This document shows positions 1 through 6,169 of a stretch of DNA of 22,378 nt, piece after piece. A program made the translations under genes and the position numbers. The DNA comes from a virus. Under the pieces are notes generated by a model that worked only from the letters and a program-made list of their open reading frames with translations, made no database searches and was not told where the DNA came from. Position 1 is the first letter of the stretch. Each line of letters starts with the position of its first letter. The stretch covers positions 1 to 22,378 of IMG/VR virus record IMGVR_UViG_3300020195_000174; one strand, 5' to 3'.

Positions 1-1
1 T

Positions 2-370
2 TTAGATCTGTTCATGTTCCAAGAAAAGGTCTACGACTATGGCGACAAGGAAGCCGCCGCTGTTGGACGACATTTCGAGGATCAGCTTTTCCGGATATTC
101 GATAACTTCGAGGTTCCTGACCTCAACGATTTCTGCCTCGTCTTGGGCGGTCAACAGTTCTTCGATATCACCGGATACATGGCGAAGACTCATGGACAAA
201 TGATCACCATCCCTTCGCCGGAGTTCAGGTGGTCAAGGAAGGGTGGCTACGAGGCGAGGTTCACGAACTTTCCCATCCATGTGGTTCCTTGGCTCGACGG
301 AGCCTGCCTCATCCCGAAAGTTATCGTCGAGCGATTGCCCAAACGAGACGATGGGAATCCAATATGGTGA
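2..370 (+). CDS. Hypothetical phage protein, probably 5'-truncated by window edge
   Basis: The function is not recognised. The frame stays open to the left edge. The first ATG (14) has no Shine-Dalgarno sequence in front of it, so the true start is probably outside the window. Codon use (TTC, ATC, GAC, GGC favoured) matches the genes downstream, which is why this strand is preferred over an opposite-strand ORF at 2-199. The visible part is about 120 residues, soluble-looking, rich in Phe and Asp, with no membrane segment or known motif. Its stop overlaps the start of the next gene (ATGGTGA), which suggests translational coupling in a plus-strand operon of small genes. Confidence 0.65.
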   Translation, partial: LDLFMFQEKVYDYGDKEAAAVGRHFEDQLFRIFDNFEVPDLNDFCLVLGGQQFFDITGYMAKTHGQMITIPSPEFRWSRKGGYEARFTNFPIHVVPWLDGACLIPKVIVERLPKRDDGNPIW

Positions 371-570
371 TCAATCCGTGTTACCTCGGCGACGGAGCCT
401 ATGTCTCCAGAGGAAGCGATCATTCCTTTTGGTTCGCAGCGAATGACCACAGGAATGTCACTGTCTGCGTTCAACGCGAAGACATGATATCGCTGATGCT
501 CTATATCATCAAAGAAGATCCAGCGCTGGCCTCGGCGATGGCGGACCAAGTAAGGACTGAGAATGGGTGA
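364..570 (+). CDS. Hypothetical small phage protein (68 aa)
   Basis: The function is not recognised. The ATG at 364 overlaps the stop of the preceding gene by seven bases, and the gene's own stop overlaps the ATG at 563. This places it in a coupled operon. The frame stays open further upstream (to about 229), but an earlier start would overlap the previous gene heavily. The protein is mixed alpha/beta-looking with a central aromatic FWFAAND stretch and no cysteine cluster or membrane segment. It is probably an early accessory protein, judging only from location. Confidence 0.6.
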   Translation: MVINPCYLGDGAYVSRGSDHSFWFAANDHRNVTVCVQREDMISLMLYIIKEDPALASAMADQVRTENG

Positions 571-742
571 CCTGATAATGATCTCGTTCGGTGTTGATCT
601 GCCGACCAGAAATCAGAACCTGCTCCGTGCAAGAATGGAGTTCAAAGCGTGGAGCGATCGGCGTGACGACGCCATGATGAGAGATGACTACGAGACTCTG
701 GATCGGTTGGACAGAGAATATGAAATGATAGGACTGCCATGA
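563..742 (+). CDS. Hypothetical small charged protein (59 aa)
   Basis: This is a short gene beginning at ATG 563 behind an AAGGA Shine-Dalgarno sequence. The ATG lies inside the end of the preceding gene, and the TGA (740-742) forms an ATGA overlap with the gene at 739. The protein is strongly charged, with many Arg and Asp residues, notably a run of alternating RRDD/RDD in its middle, and is predicted to be helical. No family is recognised. The tight overlaps on both sides and matching codon use are the main evidence that it is real. Confidence 0.6.
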   Translation: MGDLIMISFGVDLPTRNQNLLRARMEFKAWSDRRDDAMMRDDYETLDRLDREYEMIGLP

Positions 743-1047
743 CCAAGATCAATATAAAGTGGGAAGTCTCGCCCGCTCCAACCGGTCCCTACAGGTCTTT
801 TCACAGACGTAGTTGGCCGTTGGGAATCGTCAATGGAAAGAACCGAGTGATCTTTCTGTGCGAAGATGACTACGTTCCAGCCAGCGTGAAGGCAGGAAAT
901 CATTCGCCGATTACTATAAAGGTGGACGTCTTCAAAGATGACGAAATGAAACTGGTCAGGATGGTTCAAACTTCTCCGACTCTGGCCGATGCCAAGGCTC
1001 GAGCGAAGAAGTTCTTCGTCACCAATCCGCATTATGTCAAACCTTAG
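739..1047 (+). CDS. Conserved-looking hypothetical phage protein (102 aa)
   Basis: It starts at ATG 739 in an ATGA overlap with the previous stop. The N-terminus carries a WEVSPAPTGPYRSF stretch followed by a second Trp-Pro and then a CEDDYVP segment (about residues 46-53). From memory this layout resembles short proteins found in many phages of proteobacteria that have no assigned function, but no search was run. A C-terminal helix rich in Ala and Lys follows. It is the last gene before a promoter and ends this first operon segment. Its role is unknown. Confidence 0.75.
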   Translation: MTKINIKWEVSPAPTGPYRSFHRRSWPLGIVNGKNRVIFLCEDDYVPASVKAGNHSPITIKVDVFKDDEMKLVRMVQTSPTLADAKARAKKFFVTNPHYVKP

Positions 1048-1058
1048 ATATTTTGTAG

Positions 1059-1087
1059 TTGTCATTTGCCTCCCAAGCTGTTACCCT
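1059..1087 (+). promoter_or_regulatory. Sigma70-like promoter, first copy of a duplicated promoter
   Basis: A -35 box TTGTCA (1059-1064) is separated by exactly 17 bases from a -10 box TACCCT (1082-1087), which is preceded by TGT (extended -10). Initiation is expected near 1094, about 20 bases upstream of the gene at 1113. The same boxes, spacer length and flanks (GTTGTCATTTGC and TGTTACCCTGTAAGGGC) recur at 1792-1820, although the spacer centres differ. This supports a functional element. Confidence 0.75.
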
Positions 1088-1112
1088 GTAAGGGCAGCTT
1101 AGGAGTGCAAAC

Positions 1113-1379
1113 ATGAAACCAACAATCACCCTCCCCGAACTGCTCGCGGATATTGCGAGCGGAAAGTTTCGCCAGATGGTTGATCGAGATTATTATCTCT
1201 ACGGAGAGGCACCGCTGGGATCGCTCATTCGGAGCGTTCAATACGATATGTTCACGGCGGACATTCTCGTGTGTCCAGACTGCAACGAATTGTTGATCGA
1301 TGTCTACACATATTGTGAGACTCTCGATTGCGGAGCATGGCGCTGGACTATAGATGGCTGGAAAGAGATGCGAAACTAA
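1113..1379 (+). CDS. Hypothetical protein with possible zinc-binding cysteines (88 aa)
   Basis: ATG 1113 lies seven bases behind a TAGGAG Shine-Dalgarno sequence and just downstream of the promoter at 1059-1087. Residues from about 51 carry a CPDC pair, followed by YCETLDCG, giving C-x2-C ... C-x4-C. That is compatible with a small zinc ribbon, although the spacing matches no family I can name. The C-terminus is Trp-rich (AWRWTIDGW). It is the first gene of a short transcription unit with the genes at 1392 and 1581. The metal-binding role is inferred. Confidence 0.7.
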   Translation: MKPTITLPELLADIASGKFRQMVDRDYYLYGEAPLGSLIRSVQYDMFTADILVCPDCNELLIDVYTYCETLDCGAWRWTIDGWKEMRN

Positions 1380-1391
1380 GGAGACGCGACA

Positions 1392-1580
1392 ATGAAACTG
1401 ACGCAAGCCGAAATCGACTTCGACAAACTCATGAAGCCAGCACACGAGAAAGCATGTGAGGAATTGAATCGCAAGCATCCCAGTCAGCTGGATCCTGGAA
1501 ACCCGAACCATCCGAATCACGACGGAATTTTCGGAGTGGCGACCGCTGATTTCCTGTCAAAACAATACAAGGAGCGCTGA
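1392..1580 (+). CDS. Hypothetical small protein (62 aa)
   Basis: ATG 1392 follows an AAGGAG site at 1378-1383. The product is hydrophilic and helical at its N-terminus, with a proline/asparagine/histidine-rich middle (PGNPNHPNHD). No family is recognised. It sits 12 bases after the preceding stop and is immediately followed by the ATG of the next gene, so it belongs to the same short operon. Confidence 0.65.
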   Translation: MKLTQAEIDFDKLMKPAHEKACEELNRKHPSQLDPGNPNHPNHDGIFGVATADFLSKQYKER

Positions 1581-1781
1581 ATGACCTACCAAATTGATCT
1601 ACAAGCCTTGGCACTCGGTGACCCTGCCCATTTGCAGCGATTCTATCTGTCTTGGGTGAATGAGTTTCTGACTCGCGAATTCATGGCAGAATATTATGGT
1701 TTGAAATTTGAATCCGTTATCGACTTTATTGAGCGAGGCCGCGTTATTCATGAACGCAGATTGACCCAGAAAGAGACGTGA
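1581..1781 (+). CDS. Hypothetical small protein (66 aa)
   Basis: The start ATG abuts the stop of the preceding gene, with AAGGAG six bases upstream. The protein is mostly helical, with aromatic residues (FYLSWVNEF) and a charged C-terminus. There is no recognised domain or membrane segment. It is the last gene before the second copy of the duplicated promoter. Confidence 0.65.
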   Translation: MTYQIDLQALALGDPAHLQRFYLSWVNEFLTREFMAEYYGLKFESVIDFIERGRVIHERRLTQKET

Positions 1782-1791
1782 AATTTAGGGG

Positions 1792-1820
1792 TTGTCATTT
1801 GCATCCGTAGGTGTTACCCT
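1792..1820 (+). promoter_or_regulatory. Sigma70-like promoter, second copy of the duplicated promoter
   Basis: TTGTCA (1792-1797), a 17-base spacer and TACCCT (1815-1820) with an upstream TGT repeat the architecture at 1059-1087. GTTGTCATTTGC upstream and TGTTACCCTGTAAGGGC downstream are identical in both copies. It drives the operon starting at 1849. Confidence 0.75.
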
Positions 1821-1848
1821 GTAAGGGCCTGTTATGGAGGACACCAAG

Positions 1849-2190
1849 ATGGCATGGAAGTTCAAGACTGTGAAGTCCGCGAAGATCGGCGGATGGCGTT
1901 TCGAGTTGGTGATTGATGAGGGCGAGTATCAGATCATCGAGTATGATCTGGATGGTTATTTCGATGACTATCACGGCGGATGGGACTCTGTCCCGGTCAC
2001 CGACGACAACCTCAACGACGTGCTTGAGGCGTGGGACGCGTGGATCGCGAAAGTGGCCGGGCAACTCGAGCCCGACGGTCCCCAGCCTGACTGGGAAGCC
2101 CAAGCGCGATACGACGAGCAGCACGGCACGATCAACGGCCAGCACGCTGGGATCGTTGCGTATGAGGAGGCCTTTCCCTATGGCGGTTAA
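1849..2190 (+). CDS. Hypothetical acidic protein (113 aa)
   Basis: ATG 1849 is chosen over ATG 1834 because GGAGG (1836-1840) sits eight bases before it, and the upstream ATG would lie on top of that ribosome binding site. The protein is acidic, with beta-like alternation early (WRFELVIDEGEYQIIEYDLDGYFD) and several Trp residues. It contains no recognised domain. It is the first gene behind the second promoter copy, and its stop overlaps the next ATG in an 11-base ATGGCGGTTAA overlap. Confidence 0.7.
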   Translation: MAWKFKTVKSAKIGGWRFELVIDEGEYQIIEYDLDGYFDDYHGGWDSVPVTDDNLNDVLEAWDAWIAKVAGQLEPDGPQPDWEAQARYDEQHGTINGQHAGIVAYEEAFPYGG

Positions 2191-2380
2191 GGTATGCCCT
2201 CAGCGGATAATTGCCGAGGCGATCCGTTTGCTCGATGAGTGTGGACTCGGTCCAACCTCTGATCCTGTGGAGTTTGAGGAAGCGATCTCAAATAACAGGC
2301 ACGAATTGGAGTCGCTCTCACGGGCGCTCTATCGTGACGGAATCATCAACATTGTGGAGGCTCCTTCCCATGGCGGATAA
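2180..2380 (+). CDS. Hypothetical small helical protein (66 aa)
   Basis: ATG 2180 lies in the last bases of the previous gene, behind GGAGG (2166-2170). The product is an alpha-helical, Leu/Glu-rich small protein with no recognised family. Its end overlaps the following gene by ATGGCGGATAA, almost the same overlap as at its own start. Neither the N-terminus nor the middle shows a membrane segment. Confidence 0.65.
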   Translation: MAVKVCPQRIIAEAIRLLDECGLGPTSDPVEFEEAISNNRHELESLSRALYRDGIINIVEAPSHGG

Positions 2381-2840
2381 GTTCAGTTTCTCCTGGGCGC
2401 TGATGGACGGCTATTCGGCCGGAGCGGTCTACTCCAATGAAGGTGGGTTTCAGGCCTCCGTGGCCGTGTGGTTCGTCACCAACTCGATCAGCCTCCTCAA
2501 CGTGGATTACTGCCATATCTACGAAGAGGTCGGGGATCATTGGGGGATGGTCGGCTTCATGATCGGAAACAATCTGCCGAGGAAGATCGAGCAGACCAAT
2601 CGGTCCCTCGATATGCACGAGATCGCCGTTGACTTCCTCAACGAATGCGATCAGGAATGGGATGGTGACGATAGCGGAGTGACCATCTCCCAGGACGGGG
2701 CGGATAACTGGGACACCGGCGTTCCTGGTGATTTCGTTGTCGTCATCGCAGGTGTCTATTCCATTCTTCGGATTGCACCCACACTCGAGGCAATCGATCA
2801 CGCTGTCGATTTCCAGCAACACAGAGTAGGATATGACTGA
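2370..2840 (+). CDS. Hypothetical protein (156 aa)
   Basis: ATG 2370 follows GTGGAGG and overlaps the previous stop by 11 bases. Longer upstream frames are open but would cover the whole preceding gene. The protein looks globular, with an aromatic N-terminal half (FSFSWALMDGYSAG) and an acidic Trp-containing region (EWDGDDSG ... DNWDTG). The family is not recognised. The stop TGA shares one base with the next ATG, typical of a coupled operon. Confidence 0.7.
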   Translation: MADKFSFSWALMDGYSAGAVYSNEGGFQASVAVWFVTNSISLLNVDYCHIYEEVGDHWGMVGFMIGNNLPRKIEQTNRSLDMHEIAVDFLNECDQEWDGDDSGVTISQDGADNWDTGVPGDFVVVIAGVYSILRIAPTLEAIDHAVDFQQHRVGYD

Positions 2841-3136
2841 TGATCATCGATAAATATCCCGGGATCAAACTGGTATCCCTGAACATCGCCTATGATAATG
2901 ACATGATCAACAGAGGTTGTTCTGAGGAACAATGGCTGCTCTCGCTCGATCCCGTCCTTGGCGCTACAGGCATCGATACTGCCGATCTGGAGATTCTGGA
3001 TCGGTGGTGCCAAACCCTCACCGAAGAACAGGCTGAGACTTTAGCTGCTGGCGAGCACACCGATATGATGAGAGTCAGATCGTTGTGCCCGAAGCCGGAA
3101 CTCTGCGATCTGTTCGACGATATTTTTGGAGCATGA
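2840..3136 (+). CDS. Hypothetical protein (98 aa)
   Basis: ATG 2840 overlaps the preceding TGA by one base. The product is acidic with a helical C-terminal half. No motif or family is recognised, and the four cysteines are not spaced like a zinc site. It is followed one base later by the gene at 3138. The strength of the call rests on continuous coding on one strand and matching codon use. Confidence 0.65.
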   Translation: MIIDKYPGIKLVSLNIAYDNDMINRGCSEEQWLLSLDPVLGATGIDTADLEILDRWCQTLTEEQAETLAAGEHTDMMRVRSLCPKPELCDLFDDIFGA

Positions 3137-3137
3137 A

Positions 3138-3515
3138 ATGATCATCCACGGTTTCCTTATCGACCCTTCGCTCGAGACGATTGAAGTTGTCCGCGTCGAC
3201 AACGCTCTCAATCTCTATGGCTGCTTTCTGATGGGAAAGCATGTTGCTCCTATTTCCTTGATGGAGGAATCTACGGAGTCGATTCCATGGAATTCTCTCG
3301 GTGATCGGATTCACTACTGTGAGCCGAAGCCGGGAGATGTCTCCTTCCAGGTGGCAGGCGTCCTCCAGCCAATCTTTGGAAGGGGGCTGATCCTGGGACA
3401 TGACAGTCAAGGCCTCGGCCTGAACTGCGGTCCCAGGGTCGCTTACATTCAGTGGCTTCACCGAGTCCAGTTCGACAACGGTTTCATGATCCCGTTTGAG
3501 AAGGTGGCATCATGA
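3138..3515 (+). CDS. Hypothetical protein (125 aa)
   Basis: The start ATG 3138 has TTGGAG (3126-3131) six bases upstream. The protein begins with MIIHGFLIDP and shows an alternating beta-like pattern. No family is recognised. It encodes one of the dispersed palindromes (3266-3286) within its coding sequence, read as EESTESIP, a frame different from that used by the copy in the next gene. Its stop forms an ATGA overlap with the gene at 3512. Confidence 0.65.
   Translation: MIIHGFLIDPSLETIEVVRVDNALNLYGCFLMGKHVAPISLMEESTESIPWNSLGDRIHYCEPKPGDVSFQVAGVLQPIFGRGLILGHDSQGLGLNCGPRVAYIQWLHRVQFDNGFMIPFEKVAS
3266..3286. repeat. Dispersed palindrome copy 1 (GGAATC-N9-GATTCC)
   Basis: GGAATC (3266-3271) and GATTCC (3281-3286) are perfect inverted arms around TACGGAGTC. 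The preceding GATGGAG and the following ATGGA are shared with other copies. It lies inside a coding region. Confidence 0.7.
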
Positions 3516-3832
3516 GCGCAGACCCTGATGGAGGAATCTACTGCGTCGATTCCTACATATTCGATCGTAAGCCGATCAGCCGGACGATCGTTTATGGGAG
3601 CCCCGAGTATGATGCCGAGGTGAATCGTATTCTGGAAAGGGAAGCCTATGGGATATGGAACACGGCTTCTGAATGGAACAGGTTGAATGAAGTGATGACG
3701 CATCGGAGAGGCCTCATCATATTCTACTGGCTCCTCGAGAAGGTTAGCCTCGGTCTCCTTTGGGCTGTCTCCATCTTTCTGACCCTCTATCCCATCTGGA
3801 GCATTCTTCGGACCTTCAGATTCATACAATAA
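3512..3832 (+). CDS. Hypothetical membrane protein (106 aa)
   Basis: It starts in an ATGA overlap with the previous gene. The C-terminal third holds one or two hydrophobic segments (about residues 68-100, GLIIFYWLLEKVSLGLL then WAVSIFLTLYPIW), so the protein is probably anchored in the host inner membrane with a soluble N-terminus. The early part GGIYCVDSY is encoded by a copy of the dispersed palindrome at 3533-3553. A small membrane protein in an accessory phage block could be a holin-like or exclusion factor, but nothing in the sequence decides this. Confidence 0.65.
   Translation: MSADPDGGIYCVDSYIFDRKPISRTIVYGSPEYDAEVNRILEREAYGIWNTASEWNRLNEVMTHRRGLIIFYWLLEKVSLGLLWAVSIFLTLYPIWSILRTFRFIQ
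3533..3553. repeat. Dispersed palindrome copy 2 (GGAATC-N9-GATTCC)
   Basis: GGAATC and GATTCC arms flank TACTGCGTC. The preceding GATGGA and core TCTAC are the same as in copy 1. It lies 267 bases from copy 1, near the 5' end of the gene at 3512. Confidence 0.7.
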
Positions 3833-3842
3833 GGAATCGATC

Positions 3843-4109
3843 ATGATCGCTGATCTCCACAAAGCCCAAAGGAAGATGCTCGACGAAACTCTGAAAGTCA
3901 CGCGACTCGCAGACAAGATGACCCTCGCTCGCAGCAACTTCGCTGATGCTGCCACCGACGAAGACCCCAAGCGGATGGAGAGCCACCGGATGGAACTCCA
4001 CGAGATCACTGATCAGCTGTTGGATGCGCTAGTGTTCACGGCAAAAATCAAGAAACAGATCCTCGACATCTTGTTGAAGTCTGATCCCAATGATTGGCCG
4101 AAGACGTAG
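3843..4109 (+). CDS. Hypothetical helical protein (88 aa)
   Basis: ATG 3843 follows AAGGA, which is part of a GGAATCGAT half-palindrome at 3833-3841. The product is almost entirely helical and charged, with heptad-like spacing of Leu/Met, and so may form a coiled coil. No family is recognised. It is the last plus-strand gene of this block and ends ten bases before a strong hairpin. Confidence 0.65.
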   Translation: MIADLHKAQRKMLDETLKVTRLADKMTLARSNFADAATDEDPKRMESHRMELHEITDQLLDALVFTAKIKKQILDILLKSDPNDWPKT

Positions 4110-4118
4110 GGAAACGGA

Positions 4119-4143
4119 GGGCTCGACTATCGGCGTCGAGCCC
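4119..4143. terminator. Hairpin between convergent genes, likely bidirectional terminator
   Basis: GGGCTCGAC (4119-4127) pairs perfectly with GTCGAGCCC (4135-4143) around a 7-base loop. It lies just after the plus-strand stop at 4109 and spans the stop of the minus-strand gene (4127-4129). Neither side has a long T tract, so termination efficiency is uncertain. Confidence 0.6.
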
Positions 4144-4672
4144 TTGCCCTAAACAAACCCTTTTGCTCCATCACCTCGAAGAGCTCTTCTTCCTCAGACT
4201 CTTCCATGTCACGGAAAACTTCAAGTTCGTCCTCGATGACTTCAATCGTGACCTTCTCATCGTTCAATTTGATCCAGTCACACAGCCATGTTTGGATCAT
4301 GAAACACTCCAGCCCGTAGACGATCTCAAGCGGATGAGTCCATCTCCAAAACATTCTATTTGTGAATCCATTAGTGCTCAAAGCGTTTTTCTGAAAGCTG
4401 AGCCGATACTGGACGATTGATTCAAGTATCCTGCCGACTTGAGTTTTGGAAACTGTGCGTTGATCACTGAACAACTCATTCATGAGAACGTTCTTTTCCA
4501 CCATCGTGCGCAGTATCGGCATCGCACTGAAGGACTTGTAGAGTCTGATCATGATGAGTATGTTGTTCAGACCATGCGAATCAAACTTTTCCGGGTTGAA
4601 TTTGGGTTTTTGGCGATGGAAAAGGCGGACATTGTCCATCGTAGCGGGTCGGATGAGCGTTGGGTGTGACAT
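4127..4672 (-). CDS. Hypothetical protein, divergent to the terminase block (181 aa)
   Basis: This is the only minus-strand gene outside the island. ATG at 4672 has AGGA about nine bases upstream and a promoter at 4700-4728. The protein has a basic N-terminal half, a segment SKTQVGRILESI (about residues 75-86) that could be part of a helix-turn-helix, and a strongly acidic C-terminal helix (EVIEDELEVFRDMEESEEEE) before a basic tail. A regulatory role would fit its divergent position, but no known family is recognised. Codon use on this strand looks normal, and the plus-strand ORFs across it are weaker. Confidence 0.65.
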   Translation of the reverse strand: MSHPTLIRPATMDNVRLFHRQKPKFNPEKFDSHGLNNILIMIRLYKSFSAMPILRTMVEKNVLMNELFSDQRTVSKTQVGRILESIVQYRLSFQKNALSTNGFTNRMFWRWTHPLEIVYGLECFMIQTWLCDWIKLNDEKVTIEVIEDELEVFRDMEESEEEELFEVMEQKGLFRARARRR

Positions 4673-4699
4673 GTGTGATTCCTAAATTGACATGCCCTA

Positions 4700-4728
4700 T
4701 CTATATACACATTTTGGAAGTCCTGCAA
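4700..4728 (-). promoter_or_regulatory. Promoter of the minus-strand gene ending at 4127
   Basis: Read on the minus strand, TTGCAG (4728-4723) and TATAGA (4705-4700) are 17 bases apart. They lie about 30 bases upstream of ATG 4672. Confidence 0.6.
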
Positions 4729-4739
4729 GTGTTTGTTTT

Positions 4740-4970
4740 CACTTGTCTATTTTGGTAAATGTCCGGATATGCGGGTGTCAGCATAGCCGAGGGGCTGTTT
4801 TGAGTTGCACGGTAAACGCGGCGGCAGGGTCGGGTGGTGGTTGGTGGTTTCTGTTTCTTTGGCTGGTGGTCAGCCCAAGAGAGGGCCTGGGTCAGGTGGC
4901 GCAAGCTGGGGGAATGTAGTAAAGTATTATTATAATATTATTATATTATGAAAAAAATATAGATAACCTG
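4740..4970. other. Noncoding control region with G-rich and AT-rich tracts
   Basis: I see no credible gene between 4673 and 5123. A G-rich stretch (about 4818-4916) has runs such as GGGTCGGGTGGTGGTTGG, capable of two-layer G-quadruplexes. It is followed by a tract of almost pure A/T (about 4917-4965) built from TATTAT/ATAATA units. Such a bent AT-rich segment directly upstream of the small terminase gene could be a protein-binding, replication or packaging-recognition site. This is inference from position. Confidence 0.4.
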
Positions 4971-4996
4971 TTGTTTTGGCTTCAGAATCTGAGTGT

Positions 4997-5002
4997 TACA
5001 AT
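4997..5002 (+). promoter_or_regulatory. Possible extended -10 promoter upstream of the small terminase gene
   Basis: TACAAT preceded by TGT (4994-4996) has the same extended -10 form as the promoters at 1059 and 1792. No good -35 box lies at the right distance, so it is a weak candidate next to the promoter at 5044-5072. Confidence 0.35.
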
Positions 5003-5043
5003 ACTCGGGGGATGGCTTTACTTTGATCACGGAAATCTGTGGA

Positions 5044-5072
5044 TTGTCAGGCGGTCCTCGTTGGGCTATATT
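5044..5072 (+). promoter_or_regulatory. Promoter of the small terminase gene
   Basis: TTGTCA (5044-5049), 17 bases, TATATT (5067-5072). Initiation near 5079 leaves a 45-base leader before ATG 5124. The same -35 hexamer is used in the duplicated early promoters. Confidence 0.7.
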
Positions 5073-5123
5073 GAAACGGGTGAATCGCGATCTCGTTTAC
5101 CTTGCAAACACAGGATTCTTGAA

Positions 5124-5768
5124 ATGGCCACTGACCGAGACAACCGCTCGCCCGAGTATTATGACACTCCCGTTCCCAAGCGCTCACCCACAAGAGCCGA
5201 AGTCACAAACGGAGTCAAACAGGGCCGATTCTACGCTAAAGAGATCAAACTCCTCGATGGAACCACAGTCGTGAAGATTGTGTCATCACAAGGAACATTC
5301 ACACCTGATCTCTACAACGAGTTCTTGGATGAATATGAGAAACATGGAATGATCCGGAAAGCAGCCGCTGCGATCGGCGTCAGTTCTTCGGCGATTAAAA
5401 GAGTGATCATGAAGAATACGGAATTCGCAGAAGCCTGTGTCGAGTGCGAAGAGACCTATCGTGATAGGATGGTCGAGCATATCCAGAATCTCGCGTTCAA
5501 TGGCTCGATCAAGCAGACTTTTGATCGCACGGGAAAGCTGCTCACTGAAGAGATCGTCTACCCGATTCCACTCATCCAGATGGAAGCGCGTCGGGTGGAG
5601 GCAGGATACCGTGACAAGAGAGAAGTGGAGATGAAAGTTTCCGGTGGAGTTCTGATCGCTCCCGCCGAGGTAAAGTCAATCGACGATTGGGAGAAAAGAT
5701 ACAACGATGGCGATACGATCGAAGGCGAGGCAACCGAGATCGAGGATCACGAAGCCCAAGAAGAATGA
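5124..5768 (+). CDS. terS: Terminase small subunit
   Basis: This is the DNA-recognition subunit of the packaging motor, expected to form a ring that binds viral DNA and hands it to the large subunit. Residues about 74-95 (IRKAAAAIGVSSSAIKRVI) form a helix-turn-helix of the terminase small subunit type. They are followed by the characteristic AEACVECEETYRDRMVEHI helix and an acidic tail that may contact the large subunit. At 214 residues it is within the family range. ATG 5124 is chosen over the TTG at 4971 because AGGA lies eight bases upstream and the 5044-5072 promoter would start transcription after any earlier start. It is separated from the large subunit by a 3.8 kb stretch, whereas the two genes usually adjoin. 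Confidence 0.85.
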   Translation: MATDRDNRSPEYYDTPVPKRSPTRAEVTNGVKQGRFYAKEIKLLDGTTVVKIVSSQGTFTPDLYNEFLDEYEKHGMIRKAAAAIGVSSSAIKRVIMKNTEFAEACVECEETYRDRMVEHIQNLAFNGSIKQTFDRTGKLLTEEIVYPIPLIQMEARRVEAGYRDKREVEMKVSGGVLIAPAEVKSIDDWEKRYNDGDTIEGEATEIEDHEAQEE

Positions 5769-5785
5769 CGGTCGAAAAAGATCGT

Positions 5786-5817
5786 GAAAAAGCCCGCCTC
5801 CTCTCGCGAGTGGCGGG
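5786..5817 (-). terminator. Terminator of the minus-strand island operon
   Basis: GCCCGCC (5791-5797) pairs with GGCGGGC (5811-5817) around a CTCGCGAG-containing loop. Read on the minus strand it is followed by TTTTT (5790-5786), a typical intrinsic terminator after the gene ending at 5836. On the plus strand it follows terS and is trailed by a weaker ATTTCTTCTT, so it may act in both directions. Confidence 0.75.
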
Positions 5818-5835
5818 CATGATTTCTTCTTGGGC

Positions 5836-6021
5836 TCAGCTCTCCTTTCCGTTCCGGTGGTATTCTGCCCGAACAGTCCGCACGAGGTCCTGCGTCGCCC
5901 TGGACATCTCATTTCCAGGAGCCGCGAACGGAGGACACCGCTTGACTTTCCCTCCGCTTGCCAAGAATTTGGCAATGGCGTCTTGGGACGCCGAGGTCAG
6001 TTTCTTGATAACGAAAGCCAT
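5836..6021 (-). CDS. Hypothetical small basic protein, island gene (61 aa)
   Basis: This is the last gene of the minus-strand operon. ATG 6021 has AGGAG nine bases upstream, directly behind a perfect hairpin. The frame is open to 6192 but that extension reads through the hairpin module. The sequence includes AKFLASGGKVKRCPP, a stretch that resembles short phage proteins of the form FLxxGGKVTxLPP from memory, with no known function. The C-terminus is basic and helical. A strong terminator follows 19 bases after the stop. Confidence 0.65.
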   Translation of the reverse strand: MAFVIKKLTSASQDAIAKFLASGGKVKRCPPFAAPGNEMSRATQDLVRTVRAEYHRNGKES

Positions 6022-6038
6022 AGATCTTCTCCTAAATA

Positions 6039-6060
6039 ATGCCGTCACCATTGACGGCAT
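6039..6060 (-). promoter_or_regulatory. Leader hairpin module copy 1, start-proximal stem
   Basis: ATGCCGTCA (6039-6047) and TGACGGCAT (6052-6060) are perfect inverted arms with a 4-base loop, seven bases upstream of the AGGAG of the gene at 6021. The same element precedes the genes starting at 6660 (copy not adjacent) and 7004, as detailed in the findings. Confidence 0.7.
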
Positions 6061-6075
6061 TACAAGGGAGAGGAG

Positions 6076-6094
6076 GACCGGGCATTGCCCGGTC
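6076..6094 (-). promoter_or_regulatory. Leader hairpin module copy 1, distal GC-rich stem
   Basis: GACCGGGC (6076-6083) pairs with GCCCGGTC (6087-6094) across loop ATT. No T tract follows on the minus strand, so it may be a processing or stability element rather than an efficient terminator. Confidence 0.6.
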
Positions 6095-6124
6095 ATTCTC
6101 CAGTGGCTTGGCTTCATCAGTGTG

Positions 6125-6161
6125 GGGAGAGCCACTCCCGCACAGACAGGCTTGCGCCTGT
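6125..6161 (-). other. Two further hairpins in the intergenic transcript
   Basis: GGGAG/CTCCC arms around 6126-6139 and a perfect ACAGGC (6146-6151)/GCCTGT (6156-6161) stem. On the minus strand the loop of the second is GCAA, a GNRA tetraloop. They lie just after the stop of the gene at 6170. Confidence 0.5.
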
Positions 6162-6169
6162 TTCGCCAG

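Noticed and set aside
2-199. Minus-strand ORF of 65 residues at the left edge
   Set aside because: The plus-strand frame has core-like codon use and is coupled by overlap to the next gene; the minus frame lacks an operon or ribosome binding site.
4780-4860. tRNA or other structured RNA gene in the gap before terS
   Set aside because: No cloverleaf arms or CCA-like end could be drawn; the region is only G-rich.
4692-4919. ORFs on both strands in the gap upstream of terS
   Set aside because: Low-complexity translation of G-rich sequence, no ribosome binding site, and overlap with the promoter of the minus-strand gene.
4971-5123. N-terminal extension of terS from TTG 4971
   Set aside because: No ribosome binding site there, and the best promoter (5044-5072) lies downstream of it.
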